Source of the DNA: Saturnia japonica
Taxonomy: Eukaryota > Arthropoda > Insecta > Lepidoptera > Saturniidae
Assembly (NCBI GenBank): GCA_033032175.1
Contig: CM065321.1
Coordinates: forward strand, 8,020,501 to 8,084,500
Length of the DNA stretch: 64,000 bases
Direction of reading: 5' to 3'
The notes under the pieces are model-generated. The model was not told where the DNA came from. It ran no database searches and worked only from the letters and a program-made list of their open reading frames with translations. Both the position numbers and the translations under genes were made by a program. This document shows, piece after piece, positions 45,321 to 55,820 of the stretch (positions are counted from its first letter, which is position 1; the number at the start of each line of letters is the position of its first letter).

Positions 45321-46890
45321 TTTTTTTTTCTTTATAGGTTTGTCATTTCGCTCGCATGACATTAAATAACGATATAGCCTTAGATTATCATACGCTAAGC
45401 CTAATGGGGGCACATACTCTTCTTAGATTATAATACGCTTAGCCTAATGGAGGCACATACTCTTCTTAGATAATAATACGCTAAGCCTAATGGGGGCATT
45501 GATTTTTCTTAGACTATAATACGCTAAGCCGAATGGGGGCACAGACTCTTCTTAGTTTATATTACGCTAAGCCTAATGGGGGCACTGACTCTTCTTAGAT
45601 TATAATACGCTAAGCCTAATGGAGGCACAGACTCTTCTTAGATAATAATACGCTAAGCCTAATGGGGGCACAGACTCTTCTTAGATTATAATACACTAAG
45701 GCTAATGGGGGCACATATTCTTCTTAGATTATAATACGCTAAGCCTAATGGAGGCACAGACTTTTCTTAGATTATAATACGCTAGGCCTAATGGGTGCAC
45801 AGACTCTTCTTAGATTATAATACGCTAAGCCTAATGGGGGCACATACTCTTCTTAGATTATAATACGCTAAGCCTAATGGAGGCACATACTCTTCTTAGA
45901 TTATAATACGCTAAGCCTAATGGGGGCACATACTCTTCTTAGATTATAATACGCTTAGCCTAATGGGGGCACATACTCTTCTTAGATTATAATACGCTTA
46001 GCCTAATGGAGGCACATACTCTTCTTAGATAATAATACGCTAAGCCTAATGGAGGCACAGGCTCTTCTTAGATTATAATACGCTAAGCCTAATGGGGGCA
46101 CATACTCTTCTTAGATTATAATACGCTTAGCCTAATGGAGGCACATACTCTTCTTAGATTATAATACGCTAAGCCTAATGGAGGCACAGACTCTTCTTAG
46201 ATTATAATACGCTAAGCCTAATGGAGGCACTGACTCTTCTTAGATAATAATACGCTAAGCCTAATGGGGGTACATACTCTTCTTAGATAATAATACGCTA
46301 AGCCTAATGGAGGCACAGACTCTTCTTAGATTATAATACGCTAAGCCTAATGGGGGCACAGACTCTTCTTAGATTATAATACGCTAAGCCTAATGGGGAC
46401 ACATACTCTTCTTAGATTATAATACGCTAAGCCTAATGGGGGCACAGACTCTTCTTAGATTAGAATACGCTAAGCCTAATGGGGGTACATACTCTTCTTA
46501 GATTATAATACGCTTAGCCTAATGGAGGCACATACTCTTCTTAGATTATAATACGCTAAGCCTAATGGAGGCACAGACTCTTCTTAGATTATAATACGCT
46601 AAGCCTAATGGAAGCACTGACTCTTCTTAGATTATAATACGCTAGGCCTAATGGGTGCACAGACTCTCAAGTGCAGCACACCTATTTAAATGATTGGCGA
46701 CAGATTTGCAACTCTTGGGTGGTAACTATATGAGGCGGGCTAAAGAAAATACACTAAAAGCATGCTATGATTTCAGCAAGATGTTCTTTCTTCACTGAAA
46801 AGCTCAGGGTCAATGCAGGAATTTGAACATACGTCGATCAACGGAATGTCTATACACACTCAATAGTTCTGCTCCCGGGAATCCAGTAGC
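45321..46890 (-). mobile_element. SINE B, copy 3, expanded by an internal 30-unit array
   Basis: Left flank: a T-run at 45321 (the A-tail in reverse), then TTTATAGGTTTG and ATTAAATAACGATATAGCC. This aligns with the reverse complement of copy 2 (TTAAGTAACGATGTGGCC). Right flank: AAGTGCAGCACACC, GATTGGCGACAGA, GGGTGGTAACTATATGAGGC and ACGTCGATCAACGG, which align in order with the reverse complement of copy 1 (AAGTGCAGCTGTACACC, GATTGGCGATAGA) and copy 2 (ACGTCGATCAACG). A decayed B-box lies near 46830. Between the flanks, ordinary copies have about 42 bp; this copy has 30 units of 43 bp. The duplicated material is thus SINE sequence, and the element is about 1.57 kb instead of about 0.3 kb. Confidence 0.85.
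45380..46667. repeat. 43-bp minisatellite, 30 units
   Basis: Units start at 45380 and every 43 bp to 46627 with no insertion or deletion. Consensus: TTAGATTATAATACGCTAAG, then CCTAATGGGGGCACAGACTC, then TTC. The last unit lacks its final two bases. Variation is by substitution: CTTAG for CTAAG in units 2, 14, 15, 18 and 27; GGAGG for GGGGG in twelve units; TAATAAT for TTATAAT in units 3, 7, 16, 21 and 22; and CTAGG with GGGTG in units 10 and 30. Unit 1 has a private TTATCAT. All frames contain stops and 43 is not a multiple of three, so the array is non-coding. Confidence 0.97.
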
Positions 46891-47064
46891 CGTTTAACAA
46901 AAATCATGTGATATATCGAAATTATCGAGAATGATTATAAAATGTACTACAAATCATGTCAGTCACAAAATACTAGCTCAAAGGGCAATAAATCGGTTGC
47001 TACTAATTAGTATTAATATATTATATCTATACTTTGGTACTGTCACGTCTTCCAGTAAATTCAT
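46891..47064. other. Unassigned sequence
   Basis: Short spacer between the SINE B copy and the inverted-repeat cluster. Nothing recognised. Confidence 0.35.
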
Positions 47065-47183
47065 TAAGGGCTGGCGTGGTAGTTGTCTAAGCTCTAGGAC
47101 CGTGGAATCCGAGTGAAGCCAACCCTTTTAAGGTGCTCGCGAGTCGACTAGTCGATGCTTATCACGTTGAAAGGGCTGGCTAA
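47065..47183. repeat. AAGGGCTGGC inverted-repeat cluster
   Basis: TAAGGGCTGGCGTGGTAG (47065-47082) and AAAGGGCTGGCTAA (from 47170) flank AAGCCAACCCTTTTAAGG (47116-47133) in opposite orientation. A 10-bp palindrome, CGACTAGTCG, lies near 47144. It looks like part of a decayed DNA transposon with multiple inverted ends. Confidence 0.45.
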
Positions 47184-49843
47184 TACCTCGATTACCACAC
47201 AAAATGGCGATGCGGCCAGACTTCTGGGATCTTTTTTCTATCTGGGATTTAGACGGCATCCATTACATAGTATTTATTTCTTTGAATATAATTATTATTA
47301 ACTTCTTAAGTATTTTATTCTTTAAAATTTTTCTAGAATGAAGTTCCTTATTGTGCATTTGGCGGATGGGGGGAGCTAAACGAGGAAATGTGGCCGACCC
47401 GACCGGAACTTTTGCTTAAGTTAAAGGTAAAGGAAATATAACTGTATTGAATTAAAACAATAGGTTTTTATTTATAAAGTTATGAAATTAAACATTTTAT
47501 TATTTATTATTGTATATTCATCTTAGACAATTATATATATATACAATTTTATTATTTGTATAAAAAAATACAACAGATTGTAAACTTACTCATTACATTA
47601 AAATTTTGCAAATTATAAGATATTGAATGTATTGTTTAGACTGTATTACCTTTTCAGTAGAGTAAGTATTATTATATCCATAATTAACTTAACACTGACA
47701 GAATTCGTAATAACGAGATGCTTTTTAAAAAAGGAAGTTGAAATTAAAAAGCTTACCTTTTCTTCTCATCGTTGAAAAATGAAACAATATATGCAATTAC
47801 ATATTCAGACAGCGCGGGGCAATTAACATGGAAATTCTCGTTAGCGTTTAGCAAAGGGGAACTTTTGATGTTAAGGAAGTGGGAAAAAATTCAAGAGCGG
47901 CTCTTTTCCTCATTATAAGGCCTTTAATACTAGTGAGTTGCTTGCGGACTATTACTTTAAAAGAATCTGTAAGACTGCTTTGTTAGTTAACTCTTAAATG
48001 CATAGTTATGTAATTCTACGTAAGTCTCGAACAAATCACATTTTTTTCCTTAAATTGTGAAGTGAAACATAGAACTAATGAAAGTATTGTTGATTTTAAA
48101 GCTATTTTGAAGTCGAGTGGTTTAAAACCGTGGGAATTTCGATTAGATATCCGTTTAATATACCAATGATTTTTTCGGAAATCACGTACATTTACGAATT
48201 CAATTTTTTAACACTGTTTGCTAGCGTTGAAAGAAAACTTCGTGAGGAAACCAGAATTTATGAGAAATGTACAGAACATATGGGAAAAATATAGAACTGT
48301 TGATTTCTCGGGGTTTTAAAAATCGCAAATACGTCGCGGGCTAGCATAGTGTTTATGCTCGTAGATTCTCTTGGGTAGAGGCCTCTGCTTAATTTGTGAG
48401 TTAAATGAAACAATAAAAAATCCCTTATACTGATATCATAGTAACGCAAATAGTATTTACCTACCTTTGCTCTTTTTTCACATTGAAGGTAACTTATGAT
48501 ATGAAATACTATTAAGAATTTACAGCGTACAATATGTTTATCAATGGAGAATTTTATTTTAATCAATGATTTTATGATATGATTTTTGTATATCGATCAA
48601 TGGTTAGGGTAATTCCGGGATAGATCCCCCACTTATTGAAAGGACTTTCTAATTTTAAAATTATTTATTTACCATGAATATAGCTACTTTAATTTTTATA
48701 CTACTTTATGACTACGACAATGACGTGAATAGTCTTCATTTTCGCTGTTTCAACTGTAAATAGTTAGTCTTTTTCGTGATCCGCGACCTTGACCCTCATT
48801 TACTTTTAAATAACTATCTTATTCTTTATACTAAAACCAACCACGTCGTCATCGTCTTCACTAAAATGAGTTTTTTTTTTTGGGTGTTCTATCAATTACC
48901 TTTCTTGTATCTTTGGTTCCCTTATTTGTTTTCTTTAGTTTTCCTTTTTCTTTAGTATATTTTCAGTCTTAATTCTCTTGTCTAACTTATTTTTATTTTA
49001 TTTCAAAAAATCTAATTTGGAATATCTACTGATTGTTTGGCCTTCTTAGCTATGGTCAAAGGAATTTTTGGTGTTGGTGATACTTGGACTAGAATTTTGT
49101 ATAATGTTTCTTTTTCCTACTATGTAATCTAGAATTTAGGCAAGTGTATTAAACACACCAATACCAACAATGTTAATCCTTTATTTAATTATACTTCTTT
49201 AAAGTATGCAACTCCACTGCTTGTCCGACAATTTGCTTCGTCACGCTATCCGGGTGATTATCCTTTTGAATAAGGATAGATGCCCTTGTATTTTTTACCT
49301 AAAGTAATTACATAAGAATGATTATTGGCACATATATGACTACTTAACGAACAAGTTTATTGTTCTGTGTGTACTTGTAAAGTCTGAAACTTTGAAGAGT
49401 TTTTCTCGCTTCTCGTGGATATAATCACACGCATCAGCGAGATCCTTTTGTTCCACCCGACGGCCTGTTGGTGATTGAGGTATGTGAAGCCTGCGCTTCC
49501 TATTAAAACTATCAATTATTTATTGCGATTTTGGGAAGTGAGGATTTTCGAAAACGAGGCACCTATCCCACTGGGAGCATGTATCTTGGCTTTAGCCTAC
49601 ATCTTCAAAAATAATCAATGTTATTGCGAATTGTGATATCAACAGAGTCGGTAAGATAAGTGGAAAAATAAAATTCGAATATTTTCGACGTCCCCTAGAA
49701 GTGTACAAACACAAATTTTACAAATGAGTGTGTATTTTTCAAAGAATTACTTACTCAGTGTGTAGGTGAAGTTTACAATTACTTTGAAAACTATTTTTCT
49801 GCTTGAATTTTATATAAACATTGCCGCTCTTTCTTGTCTTCAG
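47184..49843. other. Unassigned, mostly AT-rich sequence
   Basis: A GC-balanced stretch at about 47335-47420 (AATGAAGTTCCTTATTGTGC onward) may be an unidentified repeat. A T-run lies near 48870. The minus frame at 48258-48566 (102 codons) shows no known domain. Confidence 0.4.
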
Positions 49844-50896
49844 TTTTCACCTTTAGTACTGGAATGGTTTTCTTCTTATCTCCGAGATCGTCACCAGGCT
49901 GTTCGCGTCTATGATGGCGAATCAGATTGGTGTGCTCTAGAAGCTGGTGTTCCCCAAGGCGGCATTCTTTCTCCGTTACTTTTTTCTATTTTTATAAACT
50001 TACTTACGCCTATTTTACAATCCCACTACCATCTCTATGCTGATGACCTGCAATTGTATCTGCATTGCGAAATAAAGAATCTTCCTTCTATAATCAATAA
50101 TTTAAACAAGGACCTCTCAAGTTTACTTTCCTGGTCTGAATCTTACGGGATTTATGTTAATCCAACTAAGTGTCAATCCATTGTAATTGGTAGCTCAAAA
50201 CAGCTTGCTAAAATAGACTTTAATTCATTGACTCCTCTTCAATACAATAAATGTACCATTCCTTACTCAACTACGGTGAAAAATCTTGGTATCATTTTCG
50301 ATACTAAATTATGCTGGGCAGACCAAGTCAAGGAAGTTAGTAGAAAATTTTATGCTTCTCTTCATTCTCTCATGCGTTTGAAAAACTTTCTTCCTGTTAA
50401 TAAGATTTCCCTAGTGAATACTCTTCTTCTACCACTTCTGGATTATGCAGACGTTGCTTACTTGGACCTCTCAGAAGATCTCTTAAATAAATTTGATCGT
50501 CTACTCAATAACTGTATCCGTTTCATCTTCCGTCTTCGGAAGTTTGATCATGTTTCTGAATACCGAGCCAGGTTGAAATGGCTACCTATTCGGCAACGTA
50601 GGAATATAAGAATACTTTGTCTTCTTTTCTCCGTACTTAATAATCCCAAATCCCCTAAATATTTAAAAACACTTTTTCAATCTCTCGCGGATACGCATAA
50701 TAGAGAGCTAAGGTCTTCTGATTCTTTAATTCTCAGTATACCAAGTCATCATACTAATTTCTGCGACCAATCCTTTGCCGTTACAGCAGCACGACTGTGG
50801 AATTCGCTTCCTATCAATATCCAACTGGCCAACTCTCGAAATTCCTTCAAGTATTCGCTACGTAGGTTTTACTTGGAGCAATTGAATACTTCTTAA
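49844..50896 (+). CDS. CR1-superfamily LINE reverse transcriptase, C-terminal part, open frame
   Basis: The frame is uninterrupted to a TAA at 50894. The open stretch starts at 49766, but recognisable sequence begins near 49844 (FSPLVLEWFSSYLRDRHQAV); the ATG upstream is not the element's own start. Motifs, numbered from 49766: GVPQGGILSPLLFSIFIN at about residues 63-80 (fingers/palm), the catalytic YADD at 91-94, NPTKCQSIVIG, VKNLGIIFD, and a C-terminal LKWLPIRQRRNIRIL with SFAVTAARLWNSLP. Both catalytic aspartates of YADD are present. The product copies the LINE RNA at the insertion site. The endonuclease and first half of the enzyme are missing, so the copy is 5'-truncated and cannot be autonomous. 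CR1-like placement is by motif style. Confidence 0.9.
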   Translation, partial: FSPLVLEWFSSYLRDRHQAVRVYDGESDWCALEAGVPQGGILSPLLFSIFINLLTPILQSHYHLYADDLQLYLHCEIKNLPSIINNLNKDLSSLLSWSESYGIYVNPTKCQSIVIGSSKQLAKIDFNSLTPLQYNKCTIPYSTTVKNLGIIFDTKLCWADQVKEVSRKFYASLHSLMRLKNFLPVNKISLVNTLLLPLLDYADVAYLDLSEDLLNKFDRLLNNCIRFIFRLRKFDHVSEYRARLKWLPIRQRRNIRILCLLFSVLNNPKSPKYLKTLFQSLADTHNRELRSSDSLILSIPSHHTNFCDQSFAVTAARLWNSLPINIQLANSRNSFKYSLRRFYLEQLNTS

Positions 50897-51068
50897 TAAT
50901 ATATAATCTTAATAATCGTTATAAACTTTTTTTTTACTTGACATTATGCACACCTTGCATATACCTTTTCCCTTGCTCCCTTGGAAGACTGGCAGAGAAT
51001 GCTTTTTAGCATTAAGTCCTCCATTTGTACTTTTTTTTTTGTGCAATAAAGAATATAATAATAATGAT
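50897..51068 (+). mobile_element. 3' UTR and tail of the CR1-like LINE
   Basis: Behind the stop codon is a T-run and then GGAAGACTGGCAGAGAATGC. A perfect 6-bp stem, AATGCT/AGCATT, around TTTT lies at 50998-51013, followed by AAGTCCTCCATTTGTAC, a second T-run and GTGCAATAAAG (AATAAA at 51045-51050). The end is TAATAATAAT-like. LINE enzymes of this kind recognise 3' RNA structure; that this stem is the recognition site is inference. Confidence 0.8.
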
Positions 51069-52854
51069 AGAGAGTAAAAACAAACTTTCTCTGCGTTTCG
51101 TAATTTATGAAATTAAAATACATAAATAATATTTCTACTTTATGTTAGACTTTTTAAATTAATTAGAATAAGTGGTCATTTTAGTAATAGAAGGAAATTG
51201 CCTGCATGTACAATTTTATTAACTCATTTCTATTTCTTTCATATGAATAGTTATAATATTCATGAATTGATTGTTTTCTCTATAGAAATTCCAAGTATTA
51301 GGATATAGTGTTTCTATTAAGCTATGTTGTAAATTATTAGTTTTAAATTATCGTCTTGCTCAATAATATCTCGGCCTAACGCTCCCAATATGCCAAAAAA
51401 GTTTGATAAGAAAAGAGCTAAAAACTAATTATACCTAATAAAAAAGTAATAGATAACAACAACGTTAGGATTAAGATAACGATACTACATGTACTTTAGG
51501 GACAAAGGGTTGTTTTCAACAAAAGGACCGTCTCAATATATATGTTAGTACGAATAACCTAACCAAACTCAACACTTGAGAGAATTCTGTACAGTTCGCT
51601 TCTTATCCTAATAGATCTGGTAGTCTGGAACAAAACAAAGATGGGACTAACTAAATTCCGTTCGCATTTCTCCGTATCAACTTACCATATAGCATTATTT
51701 TGCTCTCGCGTAACTAGTAAGAGACAATCTATGAGTATTTATGTATATTTACAAACTTACATTACGTAATACAAATTTATAATTATCTTTAGTACGACTG
51801 CGAATAGTATCTTGACAGATCATCTATTCTAAAGAAAATATTTCTTAGTAATAGTAAAGAAATCATAAAACTGAACAATTCATTATAATATAATACAATT
51901 AATTTTTGGTTATCCTCAATAATATTCTCATGGTAATTTAATTAAAACCCATTTTTTGATCATCACTAAATTTGCTATATTATTTTATTTATTTCAAGAA
52001 AATTTACATCTTTTAAATTCAAACATACGAGTACATAGTTAAGTTAACATATTGGTTTAGCTGTATTACAAAACAATTACAAAATTCATTTAAAAATTTG
52101 TACCCCAAAGAAGCTATATTATTTATATCAAAAAGAACTGGACAATAGTATTTTAGTGAGTGTGTGGCATTTATGCATGTGTGTTTTTGTGTAAATACTA
52201 ATTATATATATATATATATAACAAAGTTTGATGAATAATATCAGAATAGGTATAGGTATGTATATATTCTGATATAATGTAAATATTTGTTCGAATAAAT
52301 TTATCCAGAAAGGAACAGGAGTTCGAGTTTATTTAATTTTGTAAATAGACTGGTTGATTTCCAATACTTTGCGAAAATGAAGTTGTATACAAATAGAGAA
52401 AACCAAACTGTTGAATTGCACGTCGCTTTGATGAAATTAATTAAAGAACGAAGTTGTGTACCTATATTAATTATAATGCGATCGTTTCTTAGAAAGTATT
52501 GTGTTTCGAATTTAAAACAAAAATAATAATTTTGATTATAATACTAGTTTTAATAAATTAATGAAAGTATAAAATAAAAAAATAAAAGTAGGACAAAGAA
52601 AATTCTTTGGAGATTTTATTAAACACTACATACTTATCATAAAGTACACAAATTATCTCTTAATAGTAAGTCACAAGTTTCCTTATATTTAACTTTAGTA
52701 TAGATACACATCTATATTTATATCTATATATATATATATATAATAAAATTGAAGTGTCTCTATATGTAATGTCAAAATAACAGTTTTTACTAAATGCATA
52801 TGAAAGTATATACGATACCTACAAAAAAATCAAAATATTTTTTATTCAATTTAG
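51069..52854. other. Unassigned AT-rich sequence with TA microsatellites
   Basis: (TA)n tracts lie at about 52205-52221 and 52724-52743. No gene or interspersed repeat is recognised. Confidence 0.5.
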
Positions 52855-52935
52855 ACCCTAAGAACACTATCACCGGTTCAGGAAAACATCCCAGTCATCG
52901 AGAAGAACCGGCCAGAAACTCGATCGGGTTTATCG
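52855..52935 (+). repeat. Interspersed repeat fragment with CCGGTTC/GAACCGG motif
   Basis: ATCACCGGTTCAGGAAAACA, then CATCGAGAAGAACCGGCCAG and AAACTCGATCGGGTTT, resembles a block I recall from many lepidopteran sequences (a GAGAAGAACCGGCAAGAAAC core). CCGGTTC and GAACCGG form an inverted pair. Confidence 0.5.
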
Positions 52936-53744
52936 ACATCTTATTTTCTTTTTTTAATTCGTTTTTGCAGTATTAAGTTAAATACAGTTATTATTATTTT
53001 CAGTAGATGTATAGAAATGGAATCACATCCAGACGTTACCATCATTCACGTAATCAGCTACCCTATAATAAATACCCTTTCGACCACATAACAACAAACA
53101 TAACATATCAACTGTAACAATAACAATAACATAAACCATTTTTAAAGTTGTTGTTTTGTATACATTGTTTAAGAGGGGATTTTTAGAAATTAAGCCCCTG
53201 AGTTTCTTTGGGCGATAATATTTTTATGGTCAGATTTCGGTATGGTCCTGTTCATAAGTAAGTTTCAACAGCAACATTACTGGTTTTACCAACAGCCACT
53301 ACAACTACCAATGTAGTAGTACATAGAAATTTTCTACAATATATTACTCTATTACTCGTATGTTTTACCTTTCTGTCGGCAGCTTTGTATCATTTCTTTA
53401 TTTATAAATGAACATTAAAAACATACTAACATACAAGACTATTTTTAACAAAAAAGAAAAACAACTTCATTGATTTTCAGGAGTTCCGTGGTGTATCTTA
53501 TAAGCTGAAGGTTCAATGCCAAAAAAATTATAATAGGACTACCTTTGAGGTATCTCCTTTGTAATGAAAAAATAATCATGTAAATCGGTTCACAAACAAA
53601 ATAGTTATGCTTGAAAATCCATAAAAAATTATATATACAATCGAGTTATAATTTGAAGTCCGATAATAAAAATAAAGATAAAGATAAAATATCAATAAAT
53701 AAGTATAATATATAAATTTAATTAAAATAAAATTACAAATATTA
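52936..53744. other. Unassigned AT-rich sequence
   Basis: GGAGTTCCGTGGTGTATC near 53481 resembles the GGTTCCGTACCTC opening of family H weakly. Otherwise nothing is recognised. Confidence 0.35.
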
Positions 53745-53840
53745 TAGTTTTTTTTTCGGCCTGACTATACTGTTGGCCATAGAGCCCATAGGGTCATAGA
53801 CCCTGAAGCCTCCGACGGCTTTTACAGCTTCAACGCAAGT
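53745..53840 (+). mobile_element. Family I MITE, left end only
   Basis: A T-run, then CTGACTATACTGTTGGCC, a CATAGAGCCCATAGGGTCAT block, and CCGACGGCTTTTACAGCTTC. It matches the first 80-90 bp of the element at 36247. Confidence 0.7.
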
Positions 53841-54989
53841 TAGAACTATAAAACCAGTAATAAATTAATAAAATAAATCTATTCATAATTTCAAGACGGC
53901 TATTAATAAAGCGTACCTTAGTTTGTACATTTGCATATCATACCAAGTTATTGTTATTTCACTTACTCTATGATTAAAACTAAGCTGTAAAATGAAAGTG
54001 AAGTTTATAACAGCAATAAGACCGTGAGTTGCTAATGAAAGTCATAGTAAGTAATCGAAATGCGAATATTATTATTTCAATTATTTTCTAACGATCTACT
54101 GGTCGCTTTATTCATAATATACCGCAAGATGAAAACCAAAGAGGTTACATTATTTATAAGTAATATTAATATGACAAGATAAATTTTATATTCACTTATT
54201 GCACCACACAGCTCGGTCATGCCCCCTTTTAAAACTTAGAATAGTGATCTACATTTTTACTAGATATATTCCTATGTATAATATGGAGGATAACAATGTA
54301 TTATGCCTTTATCAGAACAGACTAACAAATTTGTTCGATCTAGCGGTCTTATCTTCGTAGTTTTAGTTAATCAGGATCTCTAGACCATTGTAATTTCTTA
54401 AAACTTGTGTTTGATGTTGTAAAATGTATCTTGTTATGTATTTATAGCATATATGTATGCTCAATAGTTGGAACTTCAGAAGGTAGCTTATTTTTTAGTA
54501 GTAGAAGGTAGCTTATTTTAACTCTGACGATACTTCGGTGTATAGTATGTGCAAAAAAAATAAAAATATATGATTATATTTTTTACGTTCGTTAACTTAA
54601 ATTTGCAAATTAGAACAAAGTTAATACAACATTTAAAGTAAAAGAATCTAAGCAAGTAATAAATAAATTATGATTTGAAATTTGATCAAATTATTGTCCC
54701 GGAGATAATAATAAAACAGTTTTTTTTTTTAATGATTATAATATATGTTCATGTTTTTGTTTAAATTATAATACATGGTTTTCACAGTTACTGAATCTAA
54801 TTTAGTCTACCAACTCCGATGCACTTCGGATAACAAGAAAAAAATTGGTGATATGTAGGCATGTTTGCGTGATCATTAATTGTTTATCATTAGACTGTAT
54901 TGCCCTTACTCCATTAGCCTGACTATTTTGCGGATTACAGTAGAATTAATTAATTTACATTATTTTTAATATCTTGGTATAAATTTGAT
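53841..54989. other. Unassigned AT-rich sequence
   Basis: A short direct duplication of GAAGGTAGCTTATTTT lies near 54478 and 54503. No gene is recognised. Confidence 0.4.
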
Positions 54990-55347
54990 AATTATTTATG
55001 AAAATGTGACTTTTTTTTTAATTCTTATATTTTTAGAGGCCTTAATGCAACCTGCATGTCAGCCTCATCGTAACATAACCGTAATATACTTTCATCATAA
55101 CATATATAATATTATACATTTAATGCACTGCTATAATTACTCTCCCATAATTATCCTCTCTATCTTGCCGAAATATATTGTATCCACTTAAATGTAATTT
55201 AACCCCTTGTCTTAACCATGTTTCACAAATTATTGCAATATGATTTTTTTTGCATAATTATAAGTTCAAATTCAGGCATTTTTAGCTTTAAACTTTGAGT
55301 ATTCCACTGAACTATATTCAGCGTTAATATTTGATCGTATCTATCCA
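54990..55347 (-). pseudogene. Jockey-like LINE, ORF2 endonuclease N-terminus (decayed)
   Basis: On the minus strand, from about 55347, the frame reads MDRYDQILTLNIVQWNTQSL, then KMPEFELIIMQ. It then shifts to IAIICETWLRQGVKLHLSG, followed by YNIFRQDREDNYGRVIIAVH. QWN and ETW are the first two catalytic motifs (Asn and Glu) of apurinic-type endonucleases in Jockey-clade elements. Beyond about 55030 the similarity fades and no reverse transcriptase follows, so the copy is truncated at its 3' side as well as frameshifted. It lies about 470 bp behind the ORF1 zinc knuckles on the same strand, as in intact elements. Confidence 0.8.
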
Positions 55348-55820
55348 TTATTAAAAAAAATTAAAATTTTGTTCAAAAAATCTCCCTTTCCTATTATTCT
55401 CATTAGATATTGTATCAACTCCTCAATCAAAAAAATACTAATCAAAAAATACTCAGAGTGTTCTGTTTTATGTACGAAATCAAAGTTATCATCATCTTTA
55501 TTCCTCTCCGAAGTCACGCAAGATTTCTTTTTCCCTTGTTTTTTCCCGCTCATTTTTGTTGATAAACCGTTTGTTTTTGTATTACTTCTACCTCGATATC
55601 GTTATCAATATTGTTAGTGATTACTGATTGAATTCTTCGGACGTTCATTTCATTCATAAGTATGTTTCTGTATGACATTTAATATTCTTTGTTTTTTGTC
55701 TGATCACACCCGTGTATTTTATCATTACTGTGTTCTAGTTCTGTGTATGATCTCAATTCTTATTTCCATAAATGTGTAAGGCTTTGTTGTAAGTATATTT
55801 TTCCATAGTCATGGTATTTC

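Noticed and set aside
45380..46667. The 43-bp array as a CRISPR array
   Set aside because: The units are directly contiguous with no variable spacers, and the genome is eukaryotic. It is a minisatellite inside a SINE.
45380..46667. The 43-bp array as a repetitive protein-coding sequence
   Set aside because: 43 is not a multiple of three and the unit contains TAG and TAA in rotating frames, so no long frame exists.
48258..48566. 102-codon minus-strand open frame
   Set aside because: No recognisable domain, no start context or splice evidence.
49766..49843. The first ATG of the reverse transcriptase frame as the native start
   Set aside because: Sequence before about residue 27 does not resemble the family. 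The copy is 5'-truncated and the ATG belongs to flanking DNA.
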